NCBI GenBank assembly: GCA_017557715.1 | Contig: JAFYYE010000075.1 | Location: 1 to 13,339, forward strand | From: Pseudobutyrivibrio sp. | Lineage (GTDB): Bacteria > Bacillota > Clostridia > Lachnospirales > Lachnospiraceae | Direction: 5' to 3' | DNA length: 13,339 nucleotides | Shown here: positions 1 to 7,414 of the stretch, piece after piece | Layout: every line of letters begins with the position of its first letter | Numbering within the stretch: the first letter of the stretch is position 1 | Notes under the pieces: generated by a model | What the model saw: only the letters and a program-made list of their open reading frames with translations | The model's database searches: none | What the model was told of the DNA's origin: nothing | Position numbers and translations under genes: made by a program

Positions 1-78
1 CGCTAAATAAGTGCAGATTTTAGCGATGATACCTACAGTATCCTTACCTACTACAGTAATAATAACTTTGTTTTCCAT
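1..78 (-). CDS. ACT-domain protein, UPF0237-like (5' end only)
   Basis: Only the first 26 codons are in the window; the gene runs off the left edge. The start is ATG at 76-78, with an AGGAG ribosome site at 86-90, just before the walJ stop. The visible N-terminus (MENKVIITVVGKDTVGIIAK) has the beta-strand, VGKDxxGI turn and helix that open small single ACT-domain proteins of the UPF0237 family, usually about 90 residues. ACT domains commonly bind amino acids or other small ligands, but the ligand of this family is not settled, so no function is given. It lies 12 bases downstream of walJ and probably shares its transcript. Confidence is limited because two thirds of the protein is missing. Confidence 0.75.
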   Translation of the reverse strand, partial: MENKVIITVVGKDTVGIIAKICTYLA

Positions 79-90
79 AAGAATTCTCCT

Positions 91-891
91 TTAAATAATT
101 ATTCTTTCAGATACGTCCGTACGGGATGCGACGGTGATGTTGAAATCCTTTGCGTCGTACGGAGTACGCTCATCCATTGTAACCTCGAGGCGTACAGTTT
201 CGTACGCAAGGTCGGGATAATTGTTTTCATTAGACAGATGCCCTAAGAAAACATGTTTGATATTGTCATGAAGAACGGAACTCAAAAGCTTTCCGCTGGC
301 CTCATTTGACAAATGACCATGGTCGCCCAAAATTCTCTGCTTAAGTGGATAAGGATATGAACCCACCTCAAGCATGTGAATATCATGGTTTGCCTCAAGC
401 AGTAAGGCATCCAATTCCTTTAAATTATCAACAATATAGCCATCATAATAACCTAAGTCAGTACATACTGCAACCTTAGATTTGGCATTTTTAATACGAT
501 ATGCAACTGGGTCTGCCGCATCATGGCTAATATGAAATGGGTGAATAATAAGACTACCTATAGAGAAATCCTCGTCGGGCTTAATCACATGAAAAAGTGT
601 ATCATCAATAGCCCCGAGACTTTTCATAGAACGTATTGCTCTGATGGTAGCTGCGGTACCGTAAATTGGAATGTGGTATTTACGGGCAATGACTCCCAAT
701 CCCGAAACGTGATCGGAATGCTCGTGAGTCACCAAGAGTCCTGCCATATCGGCGGTGGTGTAATCATATTTGTTCATCCCCGCCTCTATGCGCTTTCCTG
801 AAATACCTGCATCAATCATTACATGTGTGCTGTCGTCTCCCACACAAATGCAATTACCGCTGCTACCACTTGCAATACTAAAAAAATCCAT
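91..891 (-). CDS. walJ: WalJ/YycJ-type MBL-fold metallo-hydrolase
   Basis: A 266-residue cytoplasmic metallo-beta-lactamase-fold protein. The N-terminus carries the family signature SIASGSSGNC (residues 5-14) followed by MIDAGISGKRIE. The metal-binding motif THEHSDH is at residues 55-61, followed by GLGVIARKYHIPIY, closely like Bacillus WalJ (YycJ). Later HISHDAADP, CTDLGY and GHLSNE segments supply the further metal-site residues expected of the fold. Length matches the family (about 260). In Bacillus the gene sits in the walRK operon and has been linked to cell-wall and replication control and to nuclease-like activity; the exact substrate is unsettled. Here it lies after an FtsA-like gene instead of walRK. 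No strong ribosome site is visible before the ATG at 889-891, but the alignment to the family begins here. Confidence 0.9.
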   Translation of the reverse strand: MDFFSIASGSSGNCICVGDDSTHVMIDAGISGKRIEAGMNKYDYTTADMAGLLVTHEHSDHVSGLGVIARKYHIPIYGTAATIRAIRSMKSLGAIDDTLFHVIKPDEDFSIGSLIIHPFHISHDAADPVAYRIKNAKSKVAVCTDLGYYDGYIVDNLKELDALLLEANHDIHMLEVGSYPYPLKQRILGDHGHLSNEASGKLLSSVLHDNIKHVFLGHLSNENNYPDLAYETVRLEVTMDERTPYDAKDFNITVASRTDVSERIII

Positions 892-1002
892 TATTAAATA
901 TATCTACTTTCTATTTTATTGACACCTCAAGGGGAAGCCTATGCTTCATTGTATCGTCGGCCCGCCCTGCAGGCCTCCTGATATTCCAGTCTATCGCTTT
1001 GC
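892..1002. other. Intergenic spacer with GC-rich, repeat-like core
   Basis: A 111-base gap between the ftsA-like stop and the walJ start. The part from about 951 to 980 is strikingly GC-rich and contains CCTGCAGG, while the part beside walJ is AT-rich. The plus strand reads GACACCTCAAGGGGAAGCCT (921-940) then ATGCTTC, including a small hairpin GAAGC-CTAT-GCTTC (934-947). This resembles, from memory, intergenic repeats rich in CACCTTCCCC and GGGGAAGGC that are scattered through many Lachnospiraceae and Ruminococcaceae genomes, here decayed. I see no good promoter and no hairpin with a T-run that would make a standard terminator. A 12-codon minus-strand reading frame starting at the ATG near 949 is too short and lacks a well-placed ribosome site. 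Confidence 0.4.
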
Positions 1003-3090
1003 TCAGACTGAAACATCATTATTCCAATAAACCTCAATCTCATCATTCTCATGAAGTTCATCGGAATAGCCGCATCGTCTTCCATTTATCTTTGTGATGA
1101 GTGGTCGCCCGTTGCTCTCGTTAGGGTCGAAGTTAATTACGTTGTAGATATCTACAAAGATGTAATCCTTCTTTCCGCAGAGAACACGCTTCTTTCCATT
1201 GATTGTGATTGGAAGCTCGGTGGCCTCGTCCTTCATCTTGGTGTGAACATCAGTGATACTCTCAGGTGCCACTTCAATGTCGTACTCCTCAGGAAGGCCT
1301 TCATTATCTTCTACGAGATAATCACCAGCGTAAGCAACCGGAGTGGTTGTTGTCCAATCGATAACGAAATTCTCATATACAAGAGAATCTAAGCTGGATG
1401 GACGATGATTTACTAAAATCTCATATCTGTCATCGATAGTCACATCCATAAATTCGGCCAACTGACCGACTGTATAGAATGGACGAGTCTCGATAACATC
1501 TCCATCCTTAACTGAATATGTAGGTGGCTCCATCGAACCATTAACCTCAACAAACTTAGGACACTTTACTCTGTGTCCACAAACTGTAAAATACAGATAC
1601 TCTGTGGTGAACTCTGCCAAATCAGCAATAGTTCCATTTCCACCTTCGCCAACTGTAGATGGAATAAATTCAATGTCGCTATTGAACTCAAGTGGTGTGT
1701 TGATGCCAACAGGCTTGCCATTCATTTTGACAATAGCTGACTCACCCTCTACACCACGAATCATACGTGCTACGCCGTTGACTGTGAAATTAATCTCACG
1801 ACCACGATGTGGGAAAAGCTGCTCAGCAGAAAAACCTGCCTGCATAGCTGCATCCACAATTGTAAGCTGTCCATTATCGTAAAGCTTCATCATATCACCA
1901 TTGAAATGAATCATGATGAAGTTATTCTTTGTCTCAAAATAATTCAAGCAGATACCGATTGGAGTAACAAGAAGTGAATCCTTTTTAATCTCCTTCTGCT
2001 CAAAAGTGACGTTCTTCATGACTTCCTCGCCACGAAGAGCAACACGCTCAGGAACAATCTTTAAATCCTTTGCAAGGGCATCAGTGAAACCATGAATCTT
2101 TCCACCTCCACCAACAACAAATGCAGCGGATACTGATTTATCTCCATTAAGCTCTTTAATCTTTGCAGCCACTTCACTGGCAATCTTTTCCATGATTGGA
2201 TTAGTGAGCTTGTATACTTCCTCAGATTTAATAGTATGCTTGATGCCCATGATATCCTCATAGGTAATCTCTCCGCCTTCTGTAGACGCACGCTTAATCT
2301 GCTCCGCAGTGGCAAAATCAACAAGGAATTCGTGCACCAAAGATTCTGTAAGCTCATCGCCTGCCATAGGAATCATGCCATAAGCAATGATACTTCCATC
2401 TTTTGTAACACAGATATCAGATGTACCTGCGCCCACATCTATAAGGGCAATATTAAGCATTCTGAAGCTCTGTGGAATAGCTACGTTGATAGCTGCGATA
2501 GGCTCCAATGTGAGGTTGGCAACTGAAAGACCTGCCTTACCCACAGCAGAATAAAGACCATCAACAACATCCTCAGGAAGAAATGTAACGATGATATCCT
2601 CACCGATAACATCTGCCTTATGGTCCTCCAGTGATGAGAATGGTTCCCCATTAAGATAATATCTGACCGTAGAATAGCCTACGCAGAAGAACTTGTATTT
2701 ATTATCCTCGTCTCCGCCTTTGATTTCTTTGCCCGCCTGCTCGATTCCAAGCATATCCAAAGTGTGCAAATCCTCACCAGAAACGACTGTCTCCTCTGGA
2801 TATTCCAAATCAACATGTGTGGTGATTGTACGAAGCACACGACCAGCAGCAGCTATACAAACTTCAGTAAGTGTGAAGCCTGTCATGCTTTCCAGCTCTT
2901 TTTTAACTTCCTCGCAGGTGGCGCCAACACGACCTATATCGTGAATCTGACCATCAAGCATGGCACGTGTGTCGTGCTCACGCAAAGTCTGGGCGATAAC
3001 GTGAAAATCCTTTCCGTCAAGATAGCCAACTGTACCGATGACGTTTCTTGTACCAATGTCCAAGCCAAAAACAATGTCCTTCTCTTCCAT
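1003..3090 (-). CDS. FtsA-like actin-fold ATPase with long C-terminal extension
   Basis: A 695-residue protein of the FtsA/PilM actin-like ATPase group, much longer than classical FtsA (about 420). Visible actin-fold motifs are phosphate-1 GLDIGTRNV (9-17), phosphate-2 IDVGAGTSDI (217-226) and adenosine motif VVGGGGKIHGF (325-335). The region between about 75 and 205 matches the SHS2/1C insertion typical of FtsA, ending in LTLEPIAAINVAI. Residues after about 350 form a 340-residue extension with repeated strand-rich units (for example IVKMNGKPV, INGKKRVL and a final DELHENDEIEVYW) that resemble beta-grasp modules; this is inference. There is no obvious C-terminal amphipathic membrane-targeting helix, so it is probably not a canonical divisome FtsA. 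A role in division, shape or envelope organisation is plausible but unproven. A good AAAGGGG ribosome site precedes the start, 23 bases after coaE. Confidence 0.85.
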   Translation of the reverse strand: MEEKDIVFGLDIGTRNVIGTVGYLDGKDFHVIAQTLREHDTRAMLDGQIHDIGRVGATCEEVKKELESMTGFTLTEVCIAAAGRVLRTITTHVDLEYPEETVVSGEDLHTLDMLGIEQAGKEIKGGDEDNKYKFFCVGYSTVRYYLNGEPFSSLEDHKADVIGEDIIVTFLPEDVVDGLYSAVGKAGLSVANLTLEPIAAINVAIPQSFRMLNIALIDVGAGTSDICVTKDGSIIAYGMIPMAGDELTESLVHEFLVDFATAEQIKRASTEGGEITYEDIMGIKHTIKSEEVYKLTNPIMEKIASEVAAKIKELNGDKSVSAAFVVGGGGKIHGFTDALAKDLKIVPERVALRGEEVMKNVTFEQKEIKKDSLLVTPIGICLNYFETKNNFIMIHFNGDMMKLYDNGQLTIVDAAMQAGFSAEQLFPHRGREINFTVNGVARMIRGVEGESAIVKMNGKPVGINTPLEFNSDIEFIPSTVGEGGNGTIADLAEFTTEYLYFTVCGHRVKCPKFVEVNGSMEPPTYSVKDGDVIETRPFYTVGQLAEFMDVTIDDRYEILVNHRPSSLDSLVYENFVIDWTTTTPVAYAGDYLVEDNEGLPEEYDIEVAPESITDVHTKMKDEATELPITINGKKRVLCGKKDYIFVDIYNVINFDPNESNGRPLITKINGRRCGYSDELHENDEIEVYWNNDVSV

Positions 3091-3113
3091 ATAAAAATCC
3101 CCTTTTTGATTAT

Positions 3114-3704
3114 CTATCTAAGTAAAGTTCTAAGCTGAGAAAGTGTCTCTTCTTTCGAACCACTATTATCGATAACATGATCACAATGCTCTCTAAAACT
3201 AGCGTCGCTACGCTGAGATTTCATAGTATTTGCAATGCGTTCCTTTGAATAACCCCTAGATTCCATCAGGCGTTTTTCGCGCACCTGAGGGCTGGCATAT
3301 ATATACCACATCTCATCCACAAGTTTACCATATCCACATTCTATTAACAATGCAGCTTCCAAGAAAAAATACTCTATATTGTGCTTTTCTTTTTCTTCAT
3401 CTACCTGATTTAGTACTTCTTTTTCTACAGCAGGATGAACTATGGCGTTTACACCTCTAAGAAGATTATCATCAGAAAACATATACTTCGCCATTAGAGG
3501 TCTATCTATCTCGCCAGACACATCCAAAATAGAGGTAGGCCAATCAAGAGCCACTACCTCATCAAAACACTTATGACCGCTTGTCATAAGCTGTGCTGCT
3601 ACCTCATCCGCCAGCACCACTTTGCAATTAAAGTTTTCTTTTAATAAAGAGAGCACCGTGCTTTTGCCAGCGCCGATGCCCCCTGTAATTCCGATAAATT
3701 TCAT
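3114..3704 (-). CDS. coaE: Dephospho-CoA kinase
   Basis: Catalyses the last step of coenzyme A synthesis, ATP-dependent phosphorylation of the 3'-hydroxyl of dephospho-CoA, in the cytoplasm. The 196-residue length is normal for the family. The Walker A loop GGIGAGKST is at residues 8-16, followed by the CoaE-typical segment VVLADEVAAQLM, the central IVHPAVEKEV, the substrate-lid segment FLEAALLIECGYGKLVDEMWYIY, and SPQVREKRLMESRGYSKERIANTMKSQ near the C-terminus. The start ATG (3702-3704) lies only 3 bases after the DUF975 stop, with a weak ribosome site, suggesting translational coupling. In many Firmicutes coaE follows polA, and the gene order here fits that with a DUF975 gene inserted between. 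Confidence 0.96.
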   Translation of the reverse strand: MKFIGITGGIGAGKSTVLSLLKENFNCKVVLADEVAAQLMTSGHKCFDEVVALDWPTSILDVSGEIDRPLMAKYMFSDDNLLRGVNAIVHPAVEKEVLNQVDEEKEKHNIEYFFLEAALLIECGYGKLVDEMWYIYASPQVREKRLMESRGYSKERIANTMKSQRSDASFREHCDHVIDNSGSKEETLSQLRTLLR

Positions 3705-3707
3705 ATT

Positions 3708-4610
3708 TTACTCGTCAAACATATTGTCGTTATTGTTTGTAGACTCACCTGTATAATTTGCTTCATAGCTAGCAGACTGGAATACAGGTCCCTCATTTAC
3801 TGCCTCAGGCATATGAACTCTCTTGAGATAATCATATGCTCCAGCCTTTGCAAGATTCATGTAAGGCGAAACATAGAAGATTGCTAAAATGAATAATGTA
3901 AGACATGAAAGTAAAATCCATCCGATAAATGAAAGATCTAATACGAAAAGACTCCACTTATTTCCCTTTGTCATCTTCTTTGTCATCGCAAAGCACTCTT
4001 TAACAGTAAATTCTGGCTTATCAATGAGTAGATAAGGAATCATGCTGTACTGATATGCCTTAATAAAAGCAACAACGATACTCACAATATAAAGGATTAC
4101 TCCAATAACAAGTAAGACCGCGCCTGCTCCTGAATCAACAAAAAGCATTCCTGCGCCAAATCCAATAAGAATTGCTCCTGGAAGGCAGAAAAGCATTGTC
4201 CAAAGACAAATATATAATGTCATAAGGAACATACCACCAACGTTGTGCCAATACTGACCATTCTTAAAGCCATCAAAGAATGTACCGAAGTCTGCTCTTG
4301 ATCCACTGTAAAACTTGAAGTAGAAATACATCTGACCAACTGCAATAACATTAAGGACAAAAATTGATAAAAGAATTGTAATGGTATCTGTAGCAAGTGT
4401 TGTTCCAGTACCGGCTGCCAATGCTGCTTCAGCTGTGGCAAATGAAGATGTACTTGCAGCACCAGCCAAATTTATAATTGACTTAGCACTTACAATAGAA
4501 AGTACAACTACCAACAACAGCCCCAATAAAAATGGATAACCTACTACTGGCCAGTAATTAGCTGATAAAGCTGCTCTGGCATTTGCTTTGATTTGTTTTC
4601 TTGGAAACAT
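3708..4610 (-). CDS. DUF975 family integral membrane protein
   Basis: A 300-residue membrane protein. The start is set at ATG 4608-4610 (MFPRKQIKAN), because a perfect AGGAGG lies 9 bases upstream and because DUF975 proteins begin with this basic segment followed by the first membrane helix. Hydrophobic helices are visible at about residues 20-42, 75-100, 125-150, 152-176 and 209-238. The loop FTVKECFAMTKKMTKGNKW (201-219) and the closing MNLAKAGAYDYL (241-252) are characteristic of the family, in which an acidic or polar tail follows; here the tail ends NNNDNMFDE. Function is unknown for the family. It sits between polA and coaE, 98 bases after the polA stop and 3 bases before coaE, and may have its own promoter. 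Confidence 0.88.
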   Translation of the reverse strand: MFPRKQIKANARAALSANYWPVVGYPFLLGLLLVVVLSIVSAKSIINLAGAASTSSFATAEAALAAGTGTTLATDTITILLSIFVLNVIAVGQMYFYFKFYSGSRADFGTFFDGFKNGQYWHNVGGMFLMTLYICLWTMLFCLPGAILIGFGAGMLFVDSGAGAVLLVIGVILYIVSIVVAFIKAYQYSMIPYLLIDKPEFTVKECFAMTKKMTKGNKWSLFVLDLSFIGWILLSCLTLFILAIFYVSPYMNLAKAGAYDYLKRVHMPEAVNEGPVFQSASYEANYTGESTNNNDNMFDE

Positions 4611-4619
4611 TTTCAATAT

Positions 4620-4625
4620 CCTCCT
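4620..4625 (-). promoter_or_regulatory. Ribosome binding site deciding the DUF975 start
   Basis: The minus strand reads AGGAGG, 9 bases before the ATG at 4608-4610. An earlier in-frame ATG at 4695-4697 would add 29 residues but has no such site, so the downstream start is preferred. Confidence 0.85.
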
Positions 4626-4656
4626 AATACAATGATGCTTTATACTCTCCCTATTT

Positions 4657-4685
4657 TTTATATAAATTCTTCGAAAAAACGTGAA
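4657..4685 (-). promoter_or_regulatory. Candidate promoter for the DUF975-coaE-ftsA-like group
   Basis: In the 98-base gap after polA the minus strand has TTCACG (4680-4685, 4 of 6 matches to TTGACA), a 17-base spacer and TATAAA (4657-4662, 5 of 6 to TATAAT). The leader to the DUF975 start would be about 40 bases and contains the AGGAGG site. A second TATAAA lies near 4639-4644. This would let the downstream genes be expressed apart from polA. The AT-rich context makes chance matches likely. Confidence 0.4.
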
Positions 4686-4708
4686 GGCTGCACCCATGCA
4701 AATTGCAT

Positions 4709-7414
4709 TTAGTGTGCTTCAGCCCATGTCTTTCCAGAATTCATATCGATTTCTAAGTCCACTGAAAGCTTCGCCGCATTTTCCATTTCCTCAGCAATAA
4801 GCTTTTCAACCTGTGGGCGTTCTGACTCAAGTGTTTCCACCAAGAGTTCATCGTGAACCTGTAAAAGAAGCTTTGACTTTAAGCCCTCTTTTAACAATCT
4901 GTCATGGACATTAACCATGGCAATCTTAATTATATCTGCAGCTGTTCCCTGAATTGGAGAGTTCATAGCTACTCTCTCTCCAAACTGCTTCTGCATGAAA
5001 TTAGATGAGCTGAGTTCTGGAATAGGACGACGTCTGCCATACATAGTGGTAACATAGCCATTCTCCTTTGCTCCTGCTTTCAATCCCTCCAAAAATTCAT
5101 GCATCTTTGGATAAGCTACAAAATAATTATCAATATATTCCTGCGCTTCCTTGCGACCTACACCAATATCCTTTGCCAAACCAAAAGCACTGATACCATA
5201 AACGATTCCAAAGTTTACAGCCTTTGCACTGCGGCGCTGTAAATCTGTAACCTCGTCAAACGGTGTATTGAACACAAGTGATGCTGTGGAACGATGAATA
5301 TCCTGTCCTGCCTTAAATGCACCGATAAGATTTTCATCACCAGACATGTGTGCCAAAACTCTAAGCTCAATCTGAGAATAATCCGCATCAAGGAAAACGC
5401 AATTTTCCTTTGGATGGAACACCTTTCTGATTTCTCGTCCAAGCTCCATTCTAATTGGGATATTCTGAAGATTTGGCTCTGTTGAGCTTATACGACCTGT
5501 AGCTGTAACTGTCTGCATAAATGTAGAACGAATTCTACCATCAGAATCTAAGCATGCTGCCAAGCCGTCTGCATAAGTGCTCTTGAGCTTTGCCAATTGC
5601 CTGTACTCTAATATATCACAAATTATAGGATTTGTGGAAGAAAGTTCTTCTAGTACATCTGCCGCGGTAGAATAACCAGTCTTTGTCTTCTTTCCGCCCT
5701 GAATTCCCATCTTCTCAAAAAGAATTACACCAAGCTGCTTTGGCGAATTGATGTTGAACTCTTCACCTGCCTGGCTGTAAATACTTTTCTCAAGCTCTGC
5801 AATTCTTGTAGCAAGTCTAGAGCCATATTCTGCCAATGCTTTTGCATCCATGGCAATGCCCTGAAGCTCCATATCAAATAATGTGTAAGCAAGTGGAAGC
5901 TCAATCTTTTCATAGATATCAAGCATTCCCTCTTCCTTAACCTGAGCTATAACCTTTTCATAAGATGCGAATGCAACATAAGCGTTGTAGCATGCAAAGG
6001 TTGTAACTGCATCAAGAAGAGAATCATCATTAAGAGCATCATTAAGCTTCTTCTTTCCAAACAAATCTGTCTGGGCTGGAATGATAATGCCAAGTGTTTC
6101 GCTGGCCACATCATCAGCTGTGTATGCATTCTTAATTGGATTCAATAAATATGCTGCTATAGCAACATCGCAGGCATTTGGGAAAATCTCAGGCTTACCG
6201 CCCTTATCAAGAACAGCTGCCTTTTCATCTGCACTAAGTCGTTCAAACAAAAGGTGCATAGCGTTCTTTAAATCCCAGAAGCAAAGCTTCACTCCTGCCT
6301 TGCTCACCTCAATAAGCTTGTGAGCTAAATAATCATCTGAGATAAAGCCAGCGCATTCAACATAAATTGTCTCATCTCCAACAGAAAATGCTGCGCCCTT
6401 TATAACCTTATCATCAGTAGCCATAATGCTGGCTCCAACAAAATCCTTACCAGCCTTTTTTAACTGAGCAAAGAAATCTTCTACTTCAGTTAAATCGTAT
6501 ATACGTTTAAAGGTTTCAGAAGTTTTATCCTGAACCTTTGCAGTGTCTGTGTTTTCAAATCGTGGAAGAAGCTTTTTAAGCTCATAACGTTTACAAAGAA
6601 GATATGCCTCCTCTGTAAAAAGATTCTCAAGCTTTGTACTACCTTCCTCCAGTTCGATTGGAGCATATACATTGATAGTAGCAAGCTCCTTTGAAAGCAC
6701 AGCCATATCCCACTGGTCGATAAAATTCTGAAGGACCTTGCCCTTTTTCATTTCATCTACATGGGCATGACATTCCTCAATAGAGCCATACTCTGCAATC
6801 CATTTTTCAGCTGTCTTAGGACCGATGCCCTCTACACCTGGGATGTTATCACTGGTATCTCCCTGAAGTGCCTTTACATCTATAAACTGCTTTGGTGTAA
6901 CACCATAAGTTTCCTTAACATCAGCAGCATAATAGTTTTCAATTTCAGTTCCACCCTTTTTTGTCTTAGGAATGGAAATTTTGACCTTGTCAGTAGCCAG
7001 CTGTAAAAGATCTCGGTCCCCTGAAACGATTGTTACATCGAATCCCTTTTCCTCTCCCATTCTTGCAAGAGTTCCAAGGATGTCATCAGCCTCCCAGCCT
7101 TCCTTTGTGATGACTGGAACCCCCATCGCCTTTAGCATTTCCTGAATGCGAGGAATCTGCTCTTTAAGCTCTGGAAGCATAGGCTTTCTGGTGCCCTTGT
7201 AGGCATCAAACATCTTGTGTCTAAAGGTAGGTGCCGAAACATCAAATGCCACTGCAAAGTTGTCCGGCTGCTCATCATCTATGAATTTAAGCATCATATT
7301 GAGGAACCCAAAGATGGCGCCGGTGTGTTCGCCGGCGCTATTGGTAAGATCTGGGACTCCGTAGAATGCACGGTTGGCAATACTATGGCCATCAATTAAA
7401 AGTAATTTACTCAT
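4709..7414 (-). CDS. polA: DNA polymerase I (proofreading-deficient type)
   Basis: A 901-residue family A polymerase that fills gaps and removes RNA primers in lagging-strand synthesis and repair. Residues 1 to about 290 form the 5'-3' nuclease (LLLIDGHSIANRAFYG, GWEADDILGTLA, SGDRDLLQLA, LQGDTSDNIPGVEGIGPKTA). Residues of about 300-490 occupy the 3'-5' exonuclease position, but the catalytic DxE motif is not visible: the expected strand reads FVGASIMATDD. The polymerase domain has ATGRISSTEPNLQNIP (638-653), motif A DADYSQIELR (676-685), motif B RRSAKAVNFGIVYG (727-740) and motif C VHDE (853-856). Loss of proofreading is usual in Bacillus- and Clostridia-type PolA. The ATG shares one base with the stop codon of the aminopeptidase gene (TAATG) and has a GGGAG ribosome site inside that gene's end, so translation is probably coupled. 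Confidence 0.98.
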   Translation of the reverse strand: MSKLLLIDGHSIANRAFYGVPDLTNSAGEHTGAIFGFLNMMLKFIDDEQPDNFAVAFDVSAPTFRHKMFDAYKGTRKPMLPELKEQIPRIQEMLKAMGVPVITKEGWEADDILGTLARMGEEKGFDVTIVSGDRDLLQLATDKVKISIPKTKKGGTEIENYYAADVKETYGVTPKQFIDVKALQGDTSDNIPGVEGIGPKTAEKWIAEYGSIEECHAHVDEMKKGKVLQNFIDQWDMAVLSKELATINVYAPIELEEGSTKLENLFTEEAYLLCKRYELKKLLPRFENTDTAKVQDKTSETFKRIYDLTEVEDFFAQLKKAGKDFVGASIMATDDKVIKGAAFSVGDETIYVECAGFISDDYLAHKLIEVSKAGVKLCFWDLKNAMHLLFERLSADEKAAVLDKGGKPEIFPNACDVAIAAYLLNPIKNAYTADDVASETLGIIIPAQTDLFGKKKLNDALNDDSLLDAVTTFACYNAYVAFASYEKVIAQVKEEGMLDIYEKIELPLAYTLFDMELQGIAMDAKALAEYGSRLATRIAELEKSIYSQAGEEFNINSPKQLGVILFEKMGIQGGKKTKTGYSTAADVLEELSSTNPIICDILEYRQLAKLKSTYADGLAACLDSDGRIRSTFMQTVTATGRISSTEPNLQNIPIRMELGREIRKVFHPKENCVFLDADYSQIELRVLAHMSGDENLIGAFKAGQDIHRSTASLVFNTPFDEVTDLQRRSAKAVNFGIVYGISAFGLAKDIGVGRKEAQEYIDNYFVAYPKMHEFLEGLKAGAKENGYVTTMYGRRRPIPELSSSNFMQKQFGERVAMNSPIQGTAADIIKIAMVNVHDRLLKEGLKSKLLLQVHDELLVETLESERPQVEKLIAEEMENAAKLSVDLEIDMNSGKTWAEAH

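Noticed and set aside
523..801. Plus-strand 92-codon frame inside walJ, and similar frames inside polA, pepP and the ftsA-like gene.
   Set aside because: They lie fully opposite well-supported conserved genes, show no family motifs and lack ribosome sites.
4611..4697. Upstream in-frame start that would add 29 residues to the DUF975 protein.
   Set aside because: No ribosome site, the added residues do not fit the family N-terminus, and they overlap the candidate promoter.
4696..4708. Palindrome ATGCAAATTGCAT just after the polA stop as a terminator.
   Set aside because: The stem has only six A/T-rich pairs with a one-base centre and is not followed directly by a T-run.
6200..6700. Possible active 3'-5' proofreading domain in DNA polymerase I.
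   Set aside because: The region has the length of the domain but the first-motif acidic pair is missing, so proofreading is not claimed.
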